From positions 365,872-429,871 of the forward strand of contig NZ_PJCF01000002.1 of the NCBI RefSeq assembly GCF_002835935.1: a stretch of DNA of 64,000 nt, given 5' to 3'. The notes under the pieces were generated by a model that worked only from the letters and a program-made list of their open reading frames with translations, did no database searches and was not told the DNA's origin. This DNA is from Paraglaciecola sp. MB-3u-78 (lineage in GTDB: Bacteria; Pseudomonadota; Gammaproteobacteria; Enterobacterales; Alteromonadaceae). Position 1 is the first letter of the stretch. Every line of letters begins with the position of its first letter. The translations under genes and the position numbers were made by a program. Positions 42,390 through 51,921 of the stretch are shown here, in pieces.

Positions 42390-42557
42390 ACTTAACTCTA
42401 AAAAAACAGATTATTAATTCATCATATAATTTGAAAATGATGTTCTTTAAATAATGAATTTTATGATCTATCAATTTTTGTATAGGGATATACAAATGAT
42501 ATAATTAAAAGTTATGTTCAAAATATAAAACCATTTGGATCTAAATGATTATAAAGA

Positions 42558-42642
42558 TGGTGCGGAAGGAGAGACTCGAACTCTCACGCCGTGAAGCACT
42601 GGAACCTAAATCCAGCGTGTCTACCAATTCCACCACTCCCGC
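42558..42642 (-). tRNA. tRNA-Leu (anticodon TAG)
   Basis: 85-base class II tRNA with a long variable arm, acceptor GCGGGAG/CTTCCGC (one mismatch or wobble), anticodon loop TTTAGGT and encoded CCA. Fourth in the transcript. Confidence 0.96.
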
Positions 42643-42645
42643 GAG

Positions 42646-42722
42646 TGGGGTGGGCGACGGGGCTCGAACCCGCGACAACCGGAATCACAATCCGGGGCTC
42701 TACCAACTGAGCTACGCTCACC
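42646..42722 (-). tRNA. tRNA-His (anticodon GTG)
   Basis: Cloverleaf with the diagnostic extra G at -1 opposite C73, anticodon loop TTGTGAT, T-loop TTCGAGC and encoded CCA. The acceptor stem reads GTGAGCG against CGCCCAC, leaving an A4-C69 mismatch where a G-C pair would be expected. Separated from tRNA-Leu by three bases. Confidence 0.95.
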
Positions 42723-42787
42723 ACAATAAACTGCAGTAAATTTGAAACTTATGATTATTATACTTTTTCTCAGGCTCTTCGATCGCA

Positions 42788-42864
42788 TGGTGCGCCCGAC
42801 AGGATTCGAACCTGTGACCCACGGCTTAGAAAGCCGTTGCTCTATCCAGCTGAGCTACAAGCGC
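42788..42864 (-). tRNA. tRNA-Arg (anticodon TCT)
   Basis: Acceptor GCGCTTG/CGGGCGC with two adjacent G-U pairs, anticodon stem ACGGC/GCCGT around TTTCTAA, T-loop GTTCGAATC and encoded CCA. Second in the transcript. Confidence 0.96.
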
Positions 42865-42894
42865 TACACGAACCGAAAGTAACTTTTTTAAAAA

Positions 42895-42971
42895 TGGTCG
42901 GTGAGACAGGATTCGAACCTGCGACCCCTTGGACCCAAACCAAGTGCGCTACCAAGCTGCGCTACTCACCG
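42895..42971 (-). tRNA. tRNA-Pro (anticodon TGG), copy 1
   Basis: Same 77-base sequence as the copy at the distal end, with the 13-base upstream flank (TTAGAGTTAAGTC on the transcribed strand) also duplicated. First gene of the operon. The remaining order Arg-His-Leu-Pro matches the E. coli argX-hisR-leuT-proM operon. Confidence 0.97.
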
Positions 42972-43014
42972 ACTTAACTCTAACTTCTTTCTCTTCAAAG
43001 CTAAGAGGAGGCGC

Positions 43015-43043
43015 ATAGTACAGAGTTGGTATATGCTCGTCAA
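43015..43043 (-). promoter_or_regulatory. Strong sigma-70 promoter of the tRNA operon with GC-rich discriminator
   Basis: Minus-strand -35 TTGACG and -10 TACTAT separated by exactly 17 bases, followed by GCGCCTCC, about 45 bases before the first tRNA. A GC-rich discriminator is the hallmark of stable-RNA promoters under stringent (ppGpp) control. Confidence 0.8.
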
Positions 43044-43139
43044 ACACTTTTTCAATCAATTTTTTTGATTGGTTATTTTTAATCCTAGATGTACATTTTT
43101 TATTAAATTAGCTCGTAAAAACAACACTATTAACGGCTG

Positions 43140-43400
43140 CTACTTTAATAGCGGGTGATCTTTAGGAAGTTTGTTTTTCAACCACACCGCGAGTTTATGT
43201 TTCATACTTAACAAATCTTCACTGCCAGAAGGTAATGGTGTTATTAATTTATCATTCGCCAACAAACGATAAATACACTCGACTTTCTCTTTTGCAGAGT
43301 CTGTTGCAGAGAAAGTTTTAAATCCTCTGTTCCTGGCATATGCTTCGCCAACCACTAAGGCTTTTTTCAACAATTGGGTTTCATTTAAAATTTTTTTCAT
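43140..43400 (-). CDS. DUF5062 family protein
   Basis: 86-residue cytoplasmic protein. MKKILNETQLLKKALVVGEA and the end with MKHKLAVWLKNKLPKDHPLLK recall the DUF5062 family of marine Gammaproteobacteria (recalled, not searched). Function unknown. Mostly helical by composition, basic, no membrane segment. Monocistronic by context, upstream of the tRNA operon promoter. Confidence 0.75.
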   Translation of the reverse strand: MKKILNETQLLKKALVVGEAYARNRGFKTFSATDSAKEKVECIYRLLANDKLITPLPSGSEDLLSMKHKLAVWLKNKLPKDHPLLK

Positions 43401-43637
43401 TTACATCTCACATTTATTAATTGCCGTCATTAGTCCAGCGACCATTCTTTTTAGGCGTAAAACCTAAGGTAGTTAAATAATTTTCATGTTTGTGATTGAC
43501 TGCATGTTATATCATTAACAACAAGAAATGGCTTAAGAATTATGATTGAATTTAGTCTTTTTTAATACATCCTAATTGCGATAAACCCATTCGATATGTG
43601 ACAATACAACTACTGAATATTTCGCTCTAGGTCATTC

Positions 43638-44492
43638 ATGCCAGCACAGAAAATTGATGGTGTTTTACTTGCCAAACATATAAGACAACATGTGGCTATA
43701 CAAGTTAAAGCCATCACGTCATCAGGCCGAAGAGCCCCAGGCTTAGCTGTTGTTTTAGTAGGTAGTGATGCCGCCTCACATGTTTACGTTAATAAGAAGC
43801 GTAAAGCCTGTGAAGAAGTAGGATTTGTCTCAAAATCATATGACTTACCGGCGACAACGTCGCAACAATCACTGCTCGATATTATCGACCAATTAAACGA
43901 CGACCATGAGATTGATGGCATACTCGTGCAGTTACCTCTCCCCGCAGGCTTAAACAAAGAGCAAATCTTGGAGCGTATCAATCCGTACAAAGATGTAGAT
44001 GGCTTTCATCCCTATAATATTGGCAGACTCGCTCAGCGTATCCCTGCATTGCGTCCATGTACACCCAAAGGCATTATGAGCTTGATTGAGTCCACTAAGC
44101 GTCCTGTAAAAGGGTTAGATGCAGTTATAGTGGGTGCATCCAATATTGTAGGTCGTCCGATGTTTATGGAATTACTTTTAGCTGGGTGTACTGTCACCAG
44201 TTGTCACAAATTCACTCAGGATCTTCAATCTCATGTTAAGCGCGCCGATTTACTGGTGGTAGCTGTTGGCAAACCAGACTTTATTCCTGGAGAGTGGATA
44301 AAACCTGGTTCAATTGTTATCGATGTAGGTATCAATCGAAACAAAGATGGAAGCTTAGGTGGAGATGTTGAATACGCTGGCGCTTTCCAGAGAGCCGGCT
44401 GGATAACACCTGTCCCAGGTGGTGTAGGGCCGATGACAGTTGCCAGCCTTATTGAAAATACTTTGGAAGCCTATGTGAAGTACCATTCATAA
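43638..44492 (+). CDS. folD: Bifunctional methylenetetrahydrofolate dehydrogenase/cyclohydrolase
   Basis: Interconverts 5,10-methylene- and 10-formyl-tetrahydrofolate, supplying one-carbon units for purines and fMet-tRNA. Catalytic region [13 protein letters not shown] (conserved Lys), [11 protein letters not shown](P) loop [11 protein letters not shown] and C-terminal [14 protein letters not shown]. 284 residues, normal. Two bases before the DUF1415 gene, probably co-transcribed. Confidence 0.97.
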   Translation: MPAQKIDGVLLAKHIRQHVAIQVKAITSSGRRAPGLAVVLVGSDAASHVYVNKKRKACEEVGFVSKSYDLPATTSQQSLLDIIDQLNDDHEIDGILVQLPLPAGLNKEQILERINPYKDVDGFHPYNIGRLAQRIPALRPCTPKGIMSLIESTKRPVKGLDAVIVGASNIVGRPMFMELLLAGCTVTSCHKFTQDLQSHVKRADLLVVAVGKPDFIPGEWIKPGSIVIDVGINRNKDGSLGGDVEYAGAFQRAGWITPVPGGVGPMTVASLIENTLEAYVKYHS

Positions 44493-44494
44493 AT

Positions 44495-45043
44495 ATGAAC
44501 ATCTGTGCCCAGATAGGCGATGATAAAGTAGAATTATCTGTAAAATCCTGGATAGAAAAAGTGATTGTAGAGCTGAACTTTTGTCCTTTCGCTAAAAAGG
44601 AAATGGAACGCAATACAGTACGTTTTGCCATATTCCCCGCGACCCAAGTTAATGATGCACTGAGTCACTTACTCGAAGAACTCGCATTACTTGAACAGCT
44701 ACAGGATATTCAAACCACACTGCTTATTTTTCCACAAGGTTTTGCCGATTTTGATGATTTTCTTGATATGCTTGAGATGGCCAACACGCTCATTGGACAA
44801 GGTGGTTACGGGGGTGTTTATCAATTAGCCAGCTTTCATCCTGATTATTGCTTTGATGGTGAGGAGCAAAATGACCCAGCTAATTACACTAACCGATCAC
44901 CCTACCCCATTTTGCATATACTCAGAGAAAGCAGTATAGAAGCGGTACTGAAACGTTACCCTGACCCTGAAAGCATTCCAGAAAATAATATTACCAAGGC
45001 AAGAGAGTTAGGTTCAAGCTTCATAAAAGCCTTAATGAAATAA
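44495..45043 (+). CDS. DUF1415 family protein
   Basis: 182 residues with the family landmarks SWIEKVIVELNFCPFAKK near the N-terminus, LLIFPQGFADFDDFL, ASFHPDYCFDG and NRSPYPILHILRE. Function unestablished; the conserved Cys, His and Asp residues suggest an enzyme, but this is inference. It begins two bases after folD and likely shares its transcript. Confidence 0.88.
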   Translation: MNICAQIGDDKVELSVKSWIEKVIVELNFCPFAKKEMERNTVRFAIFPATQVNDALSHLLEELALLEQLQDIQTTLLIFPQGFADFDDFLDMLEMANTLIGQGGYGGVYQLASFHPDYCFDGEEQNDPANYTNRSPYPILHILRESSIEAVLKRYPDPESIPENNITKARELGSSFIKALMK

Positions 45044-45068
45044 CCAAAATCAGTACTTCGAATTTGAC

Positions 45069-46094
45069 TTAATTAGGTGAATCACCTTCGTCAATAGTTT
45101 GAGATATTGTATCGCTATTGTTTGTAATGGTGTTTTCTTGCTCTAAAAAATCATCTATTGTTTTGATCAATTGTTGCGCGGAAAAATTAGAAACTTGGTA
45201 AGTCCATTTTTGCCAATACTCTGTTTGAGCGGTAGAAATAAAATTCACAAAGTGTTTATCCTCTAATTCACTTACCACGACCTGAAATATTTTCTGTTCT
45301 GCTGTACTTACTTCAAGCTGGGTCAATATTTTTGACGGTTGATTAAAGACTTCATCCGCAGGTAACAGTTGCTCAAAATCTAGGCTGGTTAAGCTGCTAA
45401 CGATTGAATTGAGAATACTAGGGTATTCTAATTGTTTATCTTTTGGCATGTTAATCAGCTGAAAATCGCCGCTAACAGCTCTAGTGATTTGCCAATCCGA
45501 ACTATCAACTCGTGAAACTGAACTGATATCCTGTGCTTGGTAAGGCAAAATAGGCTGTTTTAACCATGAGTATTTATCTATTGGTAAATGAATCGTTTTA
45601 TCGGTTCGCCAGCTTCGAGGATCACCGGGTTTAAGTATATATTGGCCTTCACCTAATGTGACGCTGTTACCCACTAATACTTGCCAAGAATTTTCACTGG
45701 TTTTCAAAGTAACTAAACTAGACATACTGTCGTCAACATCAACAGATTGTAAACCCAAACGAATATAGTTTTCTGGCTTGCTAGTTTTTGCCTCCATTAA
45801 CTTTACTCGCATCATTGTTTCAACAAATTCTGCAAGTTTATCTTGAGAAATGGGATATACAGGTTGCTCAGGATCAAAGGTTGCCAACCAACGATCACCT
45901 AATTTTTTTGCACTAAACAATACACCTTGAGCATTCCTTATTTCGACATTATCCACTTGATTAGCAAGTTCTTGCAGATCGTCAAACAAAAGGACCGCTT
46001 CAAATTTATCTTTGGAAGGTGATTGACTCAACCATACTCCCAATCCTAAAGCCAATATCGCAAAAATAGCCAATACAGAGACCTGTTTATTCAT
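45069..46094 (-). CDS. DUF4340 domain-containing protein (ABC operon, fourth gene)
   Basis: 341 residues with one N-terminal membrane helix (about 7-24) and an extracytoplasmic region. Typical DUF4340 traits are visible: a short repeat around NVEIRNAQGVLFSAKK, then the GDRWLAT and LVGNSVTLGEGQYIL segments. An acidic tail rich in Asp and Thr closes it. The ATG overlaps the stop of the GldG-like gene by four bases, so translation is probably coupled. Expected to work with the preceding ABC components; precise role unknown. Confidence 0.85.
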   Translation of the reverse strand: MNKQVSVLAIFAILALGLGVWLSQSPSKDKFEAVLLFDDLQELANQVDNVEIRNAQGVLFSAKKLGDRWLATFDPEQPVYPISQDKLAEFVETMMRVKLMEAKTSKPENYIRLGLQSVDVDDSMSSLVTLKTSENSWQVLVGNSVTLGEGQYILKPGDPRSWRTDKTIHLPIDKYSWLKQPILPYQAQDISSVSRVDSSDWQITRAVSGDFQLINMPKDKQLEYPSILNSIVSSLTSLDFEQLLPADEVFNQPSKILTQLEVSTAEQKIFQVVVSELEDKHFVNFISTAQTEYWQKWTYQVSNFSAQQLIKTIDDFLEQENTITNNSDTISQTIDEGDSPN

Positions 46095-47971
46095 AAAACA
46101 GCCCCCTCTTTTGACTTAGTGGCAATTGAGGTCGAACGCGGCTTAGTTCTGAAAATTCCTCTTAACAGCGCAAGTAATAAAATGAGAATAAATGGGGCTA
46201 TGGCCATATTGACCAGTTTTAACCAGTTACCCAAACTTTCAATGTCTTTATCAAGTTGATGTCTAACATCCCGTAGAGACTTACGAATAGTGACTTTCTT
46301 TTGCATAAACTCATCAATAGCTAACTGTTGTTGGGGGCTAATAACCAAAGCGCCTCCTTCAACTTGTTGATTTTGTAACTGCACTAATTGCTGCTCAGTC
46401 TCTTCTAGTTGCTGTTGCAGTATTTGCTCTTGGTCGCGAAATTTTTGTTCTGCAATGACAGTTAGTTCATCAACCTTGCTAAAAGAGCGACTAAATATCC
46501 CGCGACTTCTGATACTGATGAGCGCATCACTACCACCTAAATTCTCAACAGCATTAGTAATAAAATCACCGTTATTAGCGAAAGGTGTATACATAGTTTC
46601 ACCAAAAAAATCAGATTGTTGTACCCAGAAACGGTCTGCGAGCATGTCTGTATCACCCACTAAAACCACATTTAAATTATCTGTTGATTTAACTAACTCA
46701 ATCAGCTTTACTCCTTCAGGTACTTGATCAAAAGCGCTTTTGGCCTGCCCCGATAGTCTTGCAGCTAAAACATATGTCTGATTGTCACTTTGATACGCTT
46801 TCGCTAATTCTTCAGGGTCTTGTGTCATGGAATAGGTGCCAGTATCCATCAAGTCTGAGTTTAGTGTTGACTTAACCAATGGTAACCAAGTTGATTCAGG
46901 ATTTTCAATTTGGCTAAAAACACCAAACGACGCTCCGTTAATCACTTCGAGGTTTGAGGTGATCACATCTTCACGATCAAGCTGGTCTGTGGTAAAACCT
47001 ACAAAACCAAAATGTCTGGTCACGCCACTATCTTGGGTCCGAATATCTAGGCCTGCCATAGCATCAAGCAGCACATTATCAGTATCAAACTGCACCCCCC
47101 ATGCGGTGAGTAAAGGCTGCAAGTTTGAACTATTACCCCTGGGCATTGGTCCGGCCATCATTGCCATTTGATCAGATTCATTATGTGCATCCAAAAATGC
47201 TAAGATTTTACCGCCAGAGAGCGCGTATTGGTCGATAGCAAATAATAACGCATCACTATATTCTTTGGGGTGCACTAACAGCAATACGTCGGTGCTATCT
47301 GGCAAACTGATGATGTCACTACCGAGTTGTTCTACTGAATATAATTGCTCTAATTGAGTAAGAAATGTCCAAGGAGGATCAACCTGTCCCGTCATGGGGT
47401 TCTGTCCACCTTTTAAAGCAAGGTCCGTTATTAAAGTAATATTGACTGGTTCTGGCTCGCTTAGTTGATAAATCAGTTTGCTGATTTCATATTCTAAAAA
47501 ACCTTCTTTTTGTGGGTCAAAAAACGCAATGATTTTTTGTTCATCTAACGCATTGGTAGCCGCCAATCCCATATAAATAGCTTCGCCTGCTACACCAATA
47601 TTGGCAGCGGTCAAACCAAATTGGTCTGCCTGATCTTCTTGCTCAGAAAATGCTTGAGGATCTACCACCTGCAACTTGAGTTTGCCGTTAGCAAAGGTTT
47701 CATATTCAGTCAGTAAACTTTCGACACGATTGGCATAGTTACGCAAACTGGTCATATTTTTAGAGGCTTTGTCTGAAAAGAAAAAGTATAGATTAATCGG
47801 TTCGTCTATTTCTTTCAAAACCTGTTTGCTTCCCTGGGACAGAGTGTAAACTTGGTTTTCAGTTAAATCTAATCTTGCCGAAGATAACAATTGATTATTC
47901 ACAAACACTAAGGCAATAAAAACTACCAAGATCAAAAACAAATTAACAGATGAGGTCAATTTTTGTTTCAT
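46091..47971 (-). CDS. GldG-like ABC transporter auxiliary protein
   Basis: 626 residues with an N-terminal membrane helix (about 9-29), a large extracytoplasmic GldG/ABC_transp_aux domain (for example LTLSQGSKQVLKEIDEP-like start, YQLSEPEPVNITLITDLAL, ILAFLDAHNESDQM), a coiled coil near residues 500-560 and a C-terminal membrane helix (about 590-610). In Bacteroidetes GldG works with GldA and GldF in gliding, but homologues are widespread in non-gliding bacteria. Three bases after the permease gene and overlapping the DUF4340 gene. Confidence 0.88.
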   Translation of the reverse strand: MKQKLTSSVNLFLILVVFIALVFVNNQLLSSARLDLTENQVYTLSQGSKQVLKEIDEPINLYFFFSDKASKNMTSLRNYANRVESLLTEYETFANGKLKLQVVDPQAFSEQEDQADQFGLTAANIGVAGEAIYMGLAATNALDEQKIIAFFDPQKEGFLEYEISKLIYQLSEPEPVNITLITDLALKGGQNPMTGQVDPPWTFLTQLEQLYSVEQLGSDIISLPDSTDVLLLVHPKEYSDALLFAIDQYALSGGKILAFLDAHNESDQMAMMAGPMPRGNSSNLQPLLTAWGVQFDTDNVLLDAMAGLDIRTQDSGVTRHFGFVGFTTDQLDREDVITSNLEVINGASFGVFSQIENPESTWLPLVKSTLNSDLMDTGTYSMTQDPEELAKAYQSDNQTYVLAARLSGQAKSAFDQVPEGVKLIELVKSTDNLNVVLVGDTDMLADRFWVQQSDFFGETMYTPFANNGDFITNAVENLGGSDALISIRSRGIFSRSFSKVDELTVIAEQKFRDQEQILQQQLEETEQQLVQLQNQQVEGGALVISPQQQLAIDEFMQKKVTIRKSLRDVRHQLDKDIESLGNWLKLVNMAIAPFILILLLALLRGIFRTKPRSTSIATKSKEGAVL

Positions 47972-47973
47972 GA

Positions 47974-48708
47974 CTAATCCGCCTTCTTTTGTTCAATAAT
48001 CACTAAACCGGCAAACAACCAACAGATGGTCACCAGCAGGAAATACATTAAATCGTTTAAAGCAATCACACCTTTGGCCATAGCCTCAAAATGCGTCAGA
48101 AAACTAAAAGAGGCCACAACGTCAATAACCATACTAGGTGCCCAACTTTTAAAGGCGTCGAGTACAATATTACTGCCGCTGACTACGAATACGAAACACA
48201 CCACCACTGATAGTATAAAAGCGATGACCTGATTTTTAGTCATGGCCGACATACACAAGCCAATAGATAAAAATGCCCCAGCCATTAACCAGCTACCGAA
48301 ATAAGCGGCAACGATAATGCCATTATCTGGGTTTCCCAGATAATTAACCGTTAACCACAATGGAAAAGTTAACAATAGCGACAAACCCAACACCGCCCAT
48401 GCAGCAAGATGTTTGGCCAACATGGCCTGCCAAGTACTTATTGGCAGGGTCATGAGCAGTTCAATGCTGCCACTTTTTCGTTCTTCAGACCAACTACGCA
48501 TGGCAATCGCTGGTACAAGGAAAAGATACAACCAGGGATGGAAATTAAAAAAGGGCAACAAATCAGCTTGTCCACGTTCATAGAAACCGCCGACAAAAAA
48601 TGTGAATACACCAGACAAAACCAAGAAAATGCCAATAAAAACATAGGCAACTGGCGTAGCAAAAAAGCTAGAAAACTCTCGTCTAAATAAAATACTTAGA
48701 TTTCTCAT
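47974..48708 (-). CDS. ABC-2 type permease (GldF-like)
   Basis: 244 residues with six hydrophobic segments and the conserved N-terminus RREFSSFFATPVAYVFIGIF. The motif MRSWSEERKSGSIELLMTLP, typical of GldF/NosY-type permeases, is present. The start codon overlaps the last base of the ATPase stop codon, so translation is coupled. Forms an exporter with the adjacent ATPase. Confidence 0.9.
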   Translation of the reverse strand: MRNLSILFRREFSSFFATPVAYVFIGIFLVLSGVFTFFVGGFYERGQADLLPFFNFHPWLYLFLVPAIAMRSWSEERKSGSIELLMTLPISTWQAMLAKHLAAWAVLGLSLLLTFPLWLTVNYLGNPDNGIIVAAYFGSWLMAGAFLSIGLCMSAMTKNQVIAFILSVVVCFVFVVSGSNIVLDAFKSWAPSMVIDVVASFSFLTHFEAMAKGVIALNDLMYFLLVTICWLFAGLVIIEQKKAD

Positions 48709-49643
48709 TACGGGTTCTCCTCTTGAGAAATGTCTTGAGTAATTTGTCTAAACACTTGGTCTAATCGACCTTGCTCAACATATAAACTATCTATTGGCAA
48801 TTTACACCGTTGCGCGTGGGCCGTCACTAAATGCAATATTTCTGCGCCAGGTTTAGGAAACAGGGTCACTCGCCCCGTACTTAAGTCTTCTTCCATTTCT
48901 GCTACACCTTCCAACTCACCTAACTCAGAAACATCGGCGCGATAACTACAATATAAGGTCACGGCACCATAATATTTAGACTTACGGTTAAGGGCTTGAG
49001 GAGTGTCATCAAACAAAAGTTTACCTTTAGCTATTATCATCACCCGATTACACACAGCGGTGACCTCTTCCAGAATATGGGTTGAGATAATAACTATTTT
49101 ATCTTTAGATAAATTTTTGATCAGTTTATGGACTTGATGTTTTTGATTCGGATCGAGTCCATCAGTAGGTTCATCGAGGATCAATATTTCGGGGTCATGG
49201 ATCAAGGCTTGGGCTAAACCTACGCGTCTTTTAAAACCTTTGGATAGATTATCAATGGGCTTATCTAATACCTCGTGAAGTTCTACCTGATTAACGACTT
49301 GCTCAATCCTTGATGTCTTTTCGGCACCTTTGTAACCTCTAATCTGAGCAATAAAATTCAGAAACTGCAGAGGGGTCATATCGCCATAAGCTGGGGCTCC
49401 CTCAGGCAAATAACCAATTTTCTTTTTTATCTCTAATGCAGACTGCTCCAGAGACAAGTTAGTAATGTGGATATCCCCACTGGTGGGAAGTAAAAAACCT
49501 GTCAGCATCTTCATGGTTGTTGACTTACCCGCGCCGTTTGGACCTAAAAAGCCCACCACATCACCGGGAATAATATCAAATGAGAGATCACTAACAGCTT
49601 GGGTACCATTAAATGATTTAAATAAATTTTTGACTGAGATCAT
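48708..49643 (-). CDS. ABC transporter ATP-binding protein (GldA-like)
   Basis: 311 residues: Walker A GPNGAGKST, Q-loop region, signature LSKGFKRRVGLAQ, Walker B ILILDEPTDGLDP and switch His in ISTHILEEV, followed by a C-terminal extension of about 90 residues. First gene of a four-gene operon with permease, GldG-like and DUF4340 proteins. Substrate unknown. Confidence 0.93.
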   Translation of the reverse strand: MISVKNLFKSFNGTQAVSDLSFDIIPGDVVGFLGPNGAGKSTTMKMLTGFLLPTSGDIHITNLSLEQSALEIKKKIGYLPEGAPAYGDMTPLQFLNFIAQIRGYKGAEKTSRIEQVVNQVELHEVLDKPIDNLSKGFKRRVGLAQALIHDPEILILDEPTDGLDPNQKHQVHKLIKNLSKDKIVIISTHILEEVTAVCNRVMIIAKGKLLFDDTPQALNRKSKYYGAVTLYCSYRADVSELGELEGVAEMEEDLSTGRVTLFPKPGAEILHLVTAHAQRCKLPIDSLYVEQGRLDQVFRQITQDISQEENP

Positions 49644-49838
49644 AATAATCCTGTAATGACCAATATCGAATGCACAAGAGATATGGTGCTAATTCGGTAA
49701 ATTTCAATATTTTGATTACCCGTTTACGAAAAGAATTTTATATGAAAAAAAGTATCTTACTCATACTTATTGAGCTATTTTTTGCAACCTACAAGCTATT
49801 AACTTGGCATCACAACCAATTTGACTTATTGTCTGGGC

Positions 49839-50450
49839 ATGCAACAAATAAATACATCTATTTTCAGTGCCCCTTTTCAACAACCTAGTCGCTATTCTAT
49901 CTTCAAACGCATAGCGAATCTGGTTTTGGCCGTTGTGGGATGCATCGCCTGTATAAACCTTTGGCTTATCAGCTCTGAACAATCTTTAAACTGGCACTCG
50001 AAACAAGCAAATCAGTTAGGTGTTAGCCTATCTTCTTTGTCAGGCAAAATACTGATAAGTTCGCTCCTTGAAAATGATTCGGAAGAATTAAGCCAACAAC
50101 TCAGTTATATCGTTGCTGATCCTCATGTTGCTGGCGTGTCTTTATTCGATAAAAAAGGCAGAATATTGGCCGATAACAACTCAGCGTTATCTGTGGTTGC
50201 TGCATTTAAAACGAAAGCTATATCACCTTTAGTTTTCGTGCAAAATATCACCCATAATGAGCAGATAATCGGTTTCTTGAGTATTGTACTCAAAGAAAAA
50301 GAAGTGATGGCATATCATAGTGAATATCAAAAACAGCTCAATCAACAAGTACAAATGTTAATGATACTAGCAGCCATTGGGGGCATATTAATCACTCGTG
50401 CATTCTACAAAGTCAGATATAGACAACTCATTCGTTCATCTAAACAATAA
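49839..50450 (+). CDS. YtjB/Smp family membrane protein
   Basis: About 203 residues with two membrane helices (near 25-45 and 175-193) enclosing a periplasmic domain of about 125 residues with LFDKKGRILADN, a fold reminiscent of sensor-type domains in the YtjB (Smp) family. A start at ATG (MQQINTSIF) is chosen; an in-frame TTG is six codons upstream. In many Gammaproteobacteria the homologue lies near serB; not so here. Function unknown. Convergent with the TatD-family gene, four bases between the stops. Confidence 0.75.
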   Translation: MQQINTSIFSAPFQQPSRYSIFKRIANLVLAVVGCIACINLWLISSEQSLNWHSKQANQLGVSLSSLSGKILISSLLENDSEELSQQLSYIVADPHVAGVSLFDKKGRILADNNSALSVVAAFKTKAISPLVFVQNITHNEQIIGFLSIVLKEKEVMAYHSEYQKQLNQQVQMLMILAAIGGILITRAFYKVRYRQLIRSSKQ

Positions 50451-50454
50451 ACAT

Positions 50455-51222
50455 TTAAAGATTTGCCAGACTAACCCGCACGTTATGAGAACAAGCTTGA
50501 AGTAATTGCTGTTTAGTTTCATTGCGCAGTGACCACAGACTTTCAAATATTTCAGGTAAATACTCAGGACTATTTCTTTGTCCTTGCTTGCCCATCAAAG
50601 GCATATCTGGTGCATCAGTTTCTAAAACCAGACAATCAATAGGCAATTGAGCTATTGTTCTGCGCGTTTTACTTGCACGGGAATAGGTAATACCGCCGCC
50701 AACCCCAATTTTGAACCCTAAATCAATATACGTTTTTGCTTGTTGCACACTCCCAGAAAAAGCATGCACTATGCCACCTTGGGTGAATTTTTTTGCTTTA
50801 AGCGTACGTATAAGTTCGTTATGTGAATTCCTGTGATGCAAAATCACCGGTAACCTATGCTCTTCAGCAATCAACAATTGCTGTTCAAATATTTGTAATT
50901 GCAGTTTCCAATCAACATCAATATGAGAATCAAGACCAATCTCACCGACAGCCAGTACCTTGTCTTGATACTGATTTAGCAGCTGGGATAATTCAACTAA
51001 ATGTAAAGATTCAAAACTATTCAGGAAATAGGGATGCAAACCTAAGGCGAACTTAAGTTGGGGATACAGATGACACAGGTCTATTTGTTTATGCCACTGA
51101 CTAGCCTGAGTGCCGGGGATGACTATAGTCTCTATTGCCAGCTTTCGACAGTGATTCAAAACCTCAACTCGGTCATGATCAAAACAGCTAAAATCAAGAT
51201 GGCAATGACTATCTATCAACAC
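50455..51222 (-). CDS. TatD family hydrolase
   Basis: Metal-dependent TIM-barrel hydrolase or DNase. Metal-binding residues are visible in DSHCHLD at the N-terminus, GEIGLD, VILHHRNSH, IVHAFSGS and LETDAPDMPL. 255 residues. It resembles the E. coli paralogue YjjV more than TatD itself, but this is a judgement by eye. Co-directional with pdxH, 17 bases downstream. Confidence 0.92.
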   Translation of the reverse strand: MLIDSHCHLDFSCFDHDRVEVLNHCRKLAIETIVIPGTQASQWHKQIDLCHLYPQLKFALGLHPYFLNSFESLHLVELSQLLNQYQDKVLAVGEIGLDSHIDVDWKLQLQIFEQQLLIAEEHRLPVILHHRNSHNELIRTLKAKKFTQGGIVHAFSGSVQQAKTYIDLGFKIGVGGGITYSRASKTRRTIAQLPIDCLVLETDAPDMPLMGKQGQRNSPEYLPEIFESLWSLRNETKQQLLQACSHNVRVSLANL

Positions 51223-51239
51223 AACAAAACCTTAAATGG

Positions 51240-51881
51240 TTAAGGCATCAAACGTTCTGTATGCCACACGCCTTCGGATGTTTTAGTGTAAACAAAACGA
51301 TCGTGAAGTCGATGTTCTCCTCCTTGCCAAAACTCGATTTGCTGGGCTACAACTTTGTAGCCCCCCCAAAATGATGGCAATGGAACTTCCCCTTTGGCGA
51401 ACTTATTTGTTGCCTCGGAAAATTTCTCCAAAAGTAATTGTTTACTATTAATAGGACGACTTTGTGCAGATGCCCATGCAGCAATCTGACTAGGTTTAGG
51501 ACGTGACATAAAATATTTAGCCACACTAACTGCACTTAATTTTTGAGCAACACCTGTGATTTTCACCTGACGGTCAAGCATGTGCCATGGAAAATGTAAC
51601 GAAATTTTGTTGTTTTGACTTAAGTCTTGGGATTTTTTACTGCCGGTATTAGTGTAAAAAACAAAACCTGTTTTATCAAAATCTTTTAAGAGCACTATAC
51701 GTTGAGAAGGTTGCCCCGATTTATCCACTGTAGCAACTGTCATAGCAGTTGGGTCGGCTAAATTTGCATCAATTGCATTTTGTAACCAACGCTCAAAAAG
51801 CGCAAAAGGTTCTGGAGTCAAATCATCGACATCTAACCCTGCTTGAGTGTAATCCCGACGAATATCACTGATTGAACGCAT
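51240..51881 (-). CDS. pdxH: Pyridoxine/pyridoxamine 5'-phosphate oxidase
   Basis: FMN enzyme producing pyridoxal phosphate. Visible landmarks: [58 protein letters not shown], and the C-terminal [15 protein letters not shown] and WHTERLMP, the PNPOx signature. 213 residues, normal. Confidence 0.97.
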   Translation of the reverse strand: MRSISDIRRDYTQAGLDVDDLTPEPFALFERWLQNAIDANLADPTAMTVATVDKSGQPSQRIVLLKDFDKTGFVFYTNTGSKKSQDLSQNNKISLHFPWHMLDRQVKITGVAQKLSAVSVAKYFMSRPKPSQIAAWASAQSRPINSKQLLLEKFSEATNKFAKGEVPLPSFWGGYKVVAQQIEFWQGGEHRLHDRFVYTKTSEGVWHTERLMP

Positions 51882-51921
51882 CTTTACCTCTTGTTTGTTT
51901 AGGATGAAGCAAGTTCAAATA

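Noticed and set aside
49670..49888. 72-codon plus-strand ORF (inner start MKKSILLILIELFF) before the YtjB-like gene
   Set aside because: It overlaps the start of the YtjB-like gene in another frame and has only a weak ribosome site; the hydrophobic start is probably accidental in AT-rich DNA.
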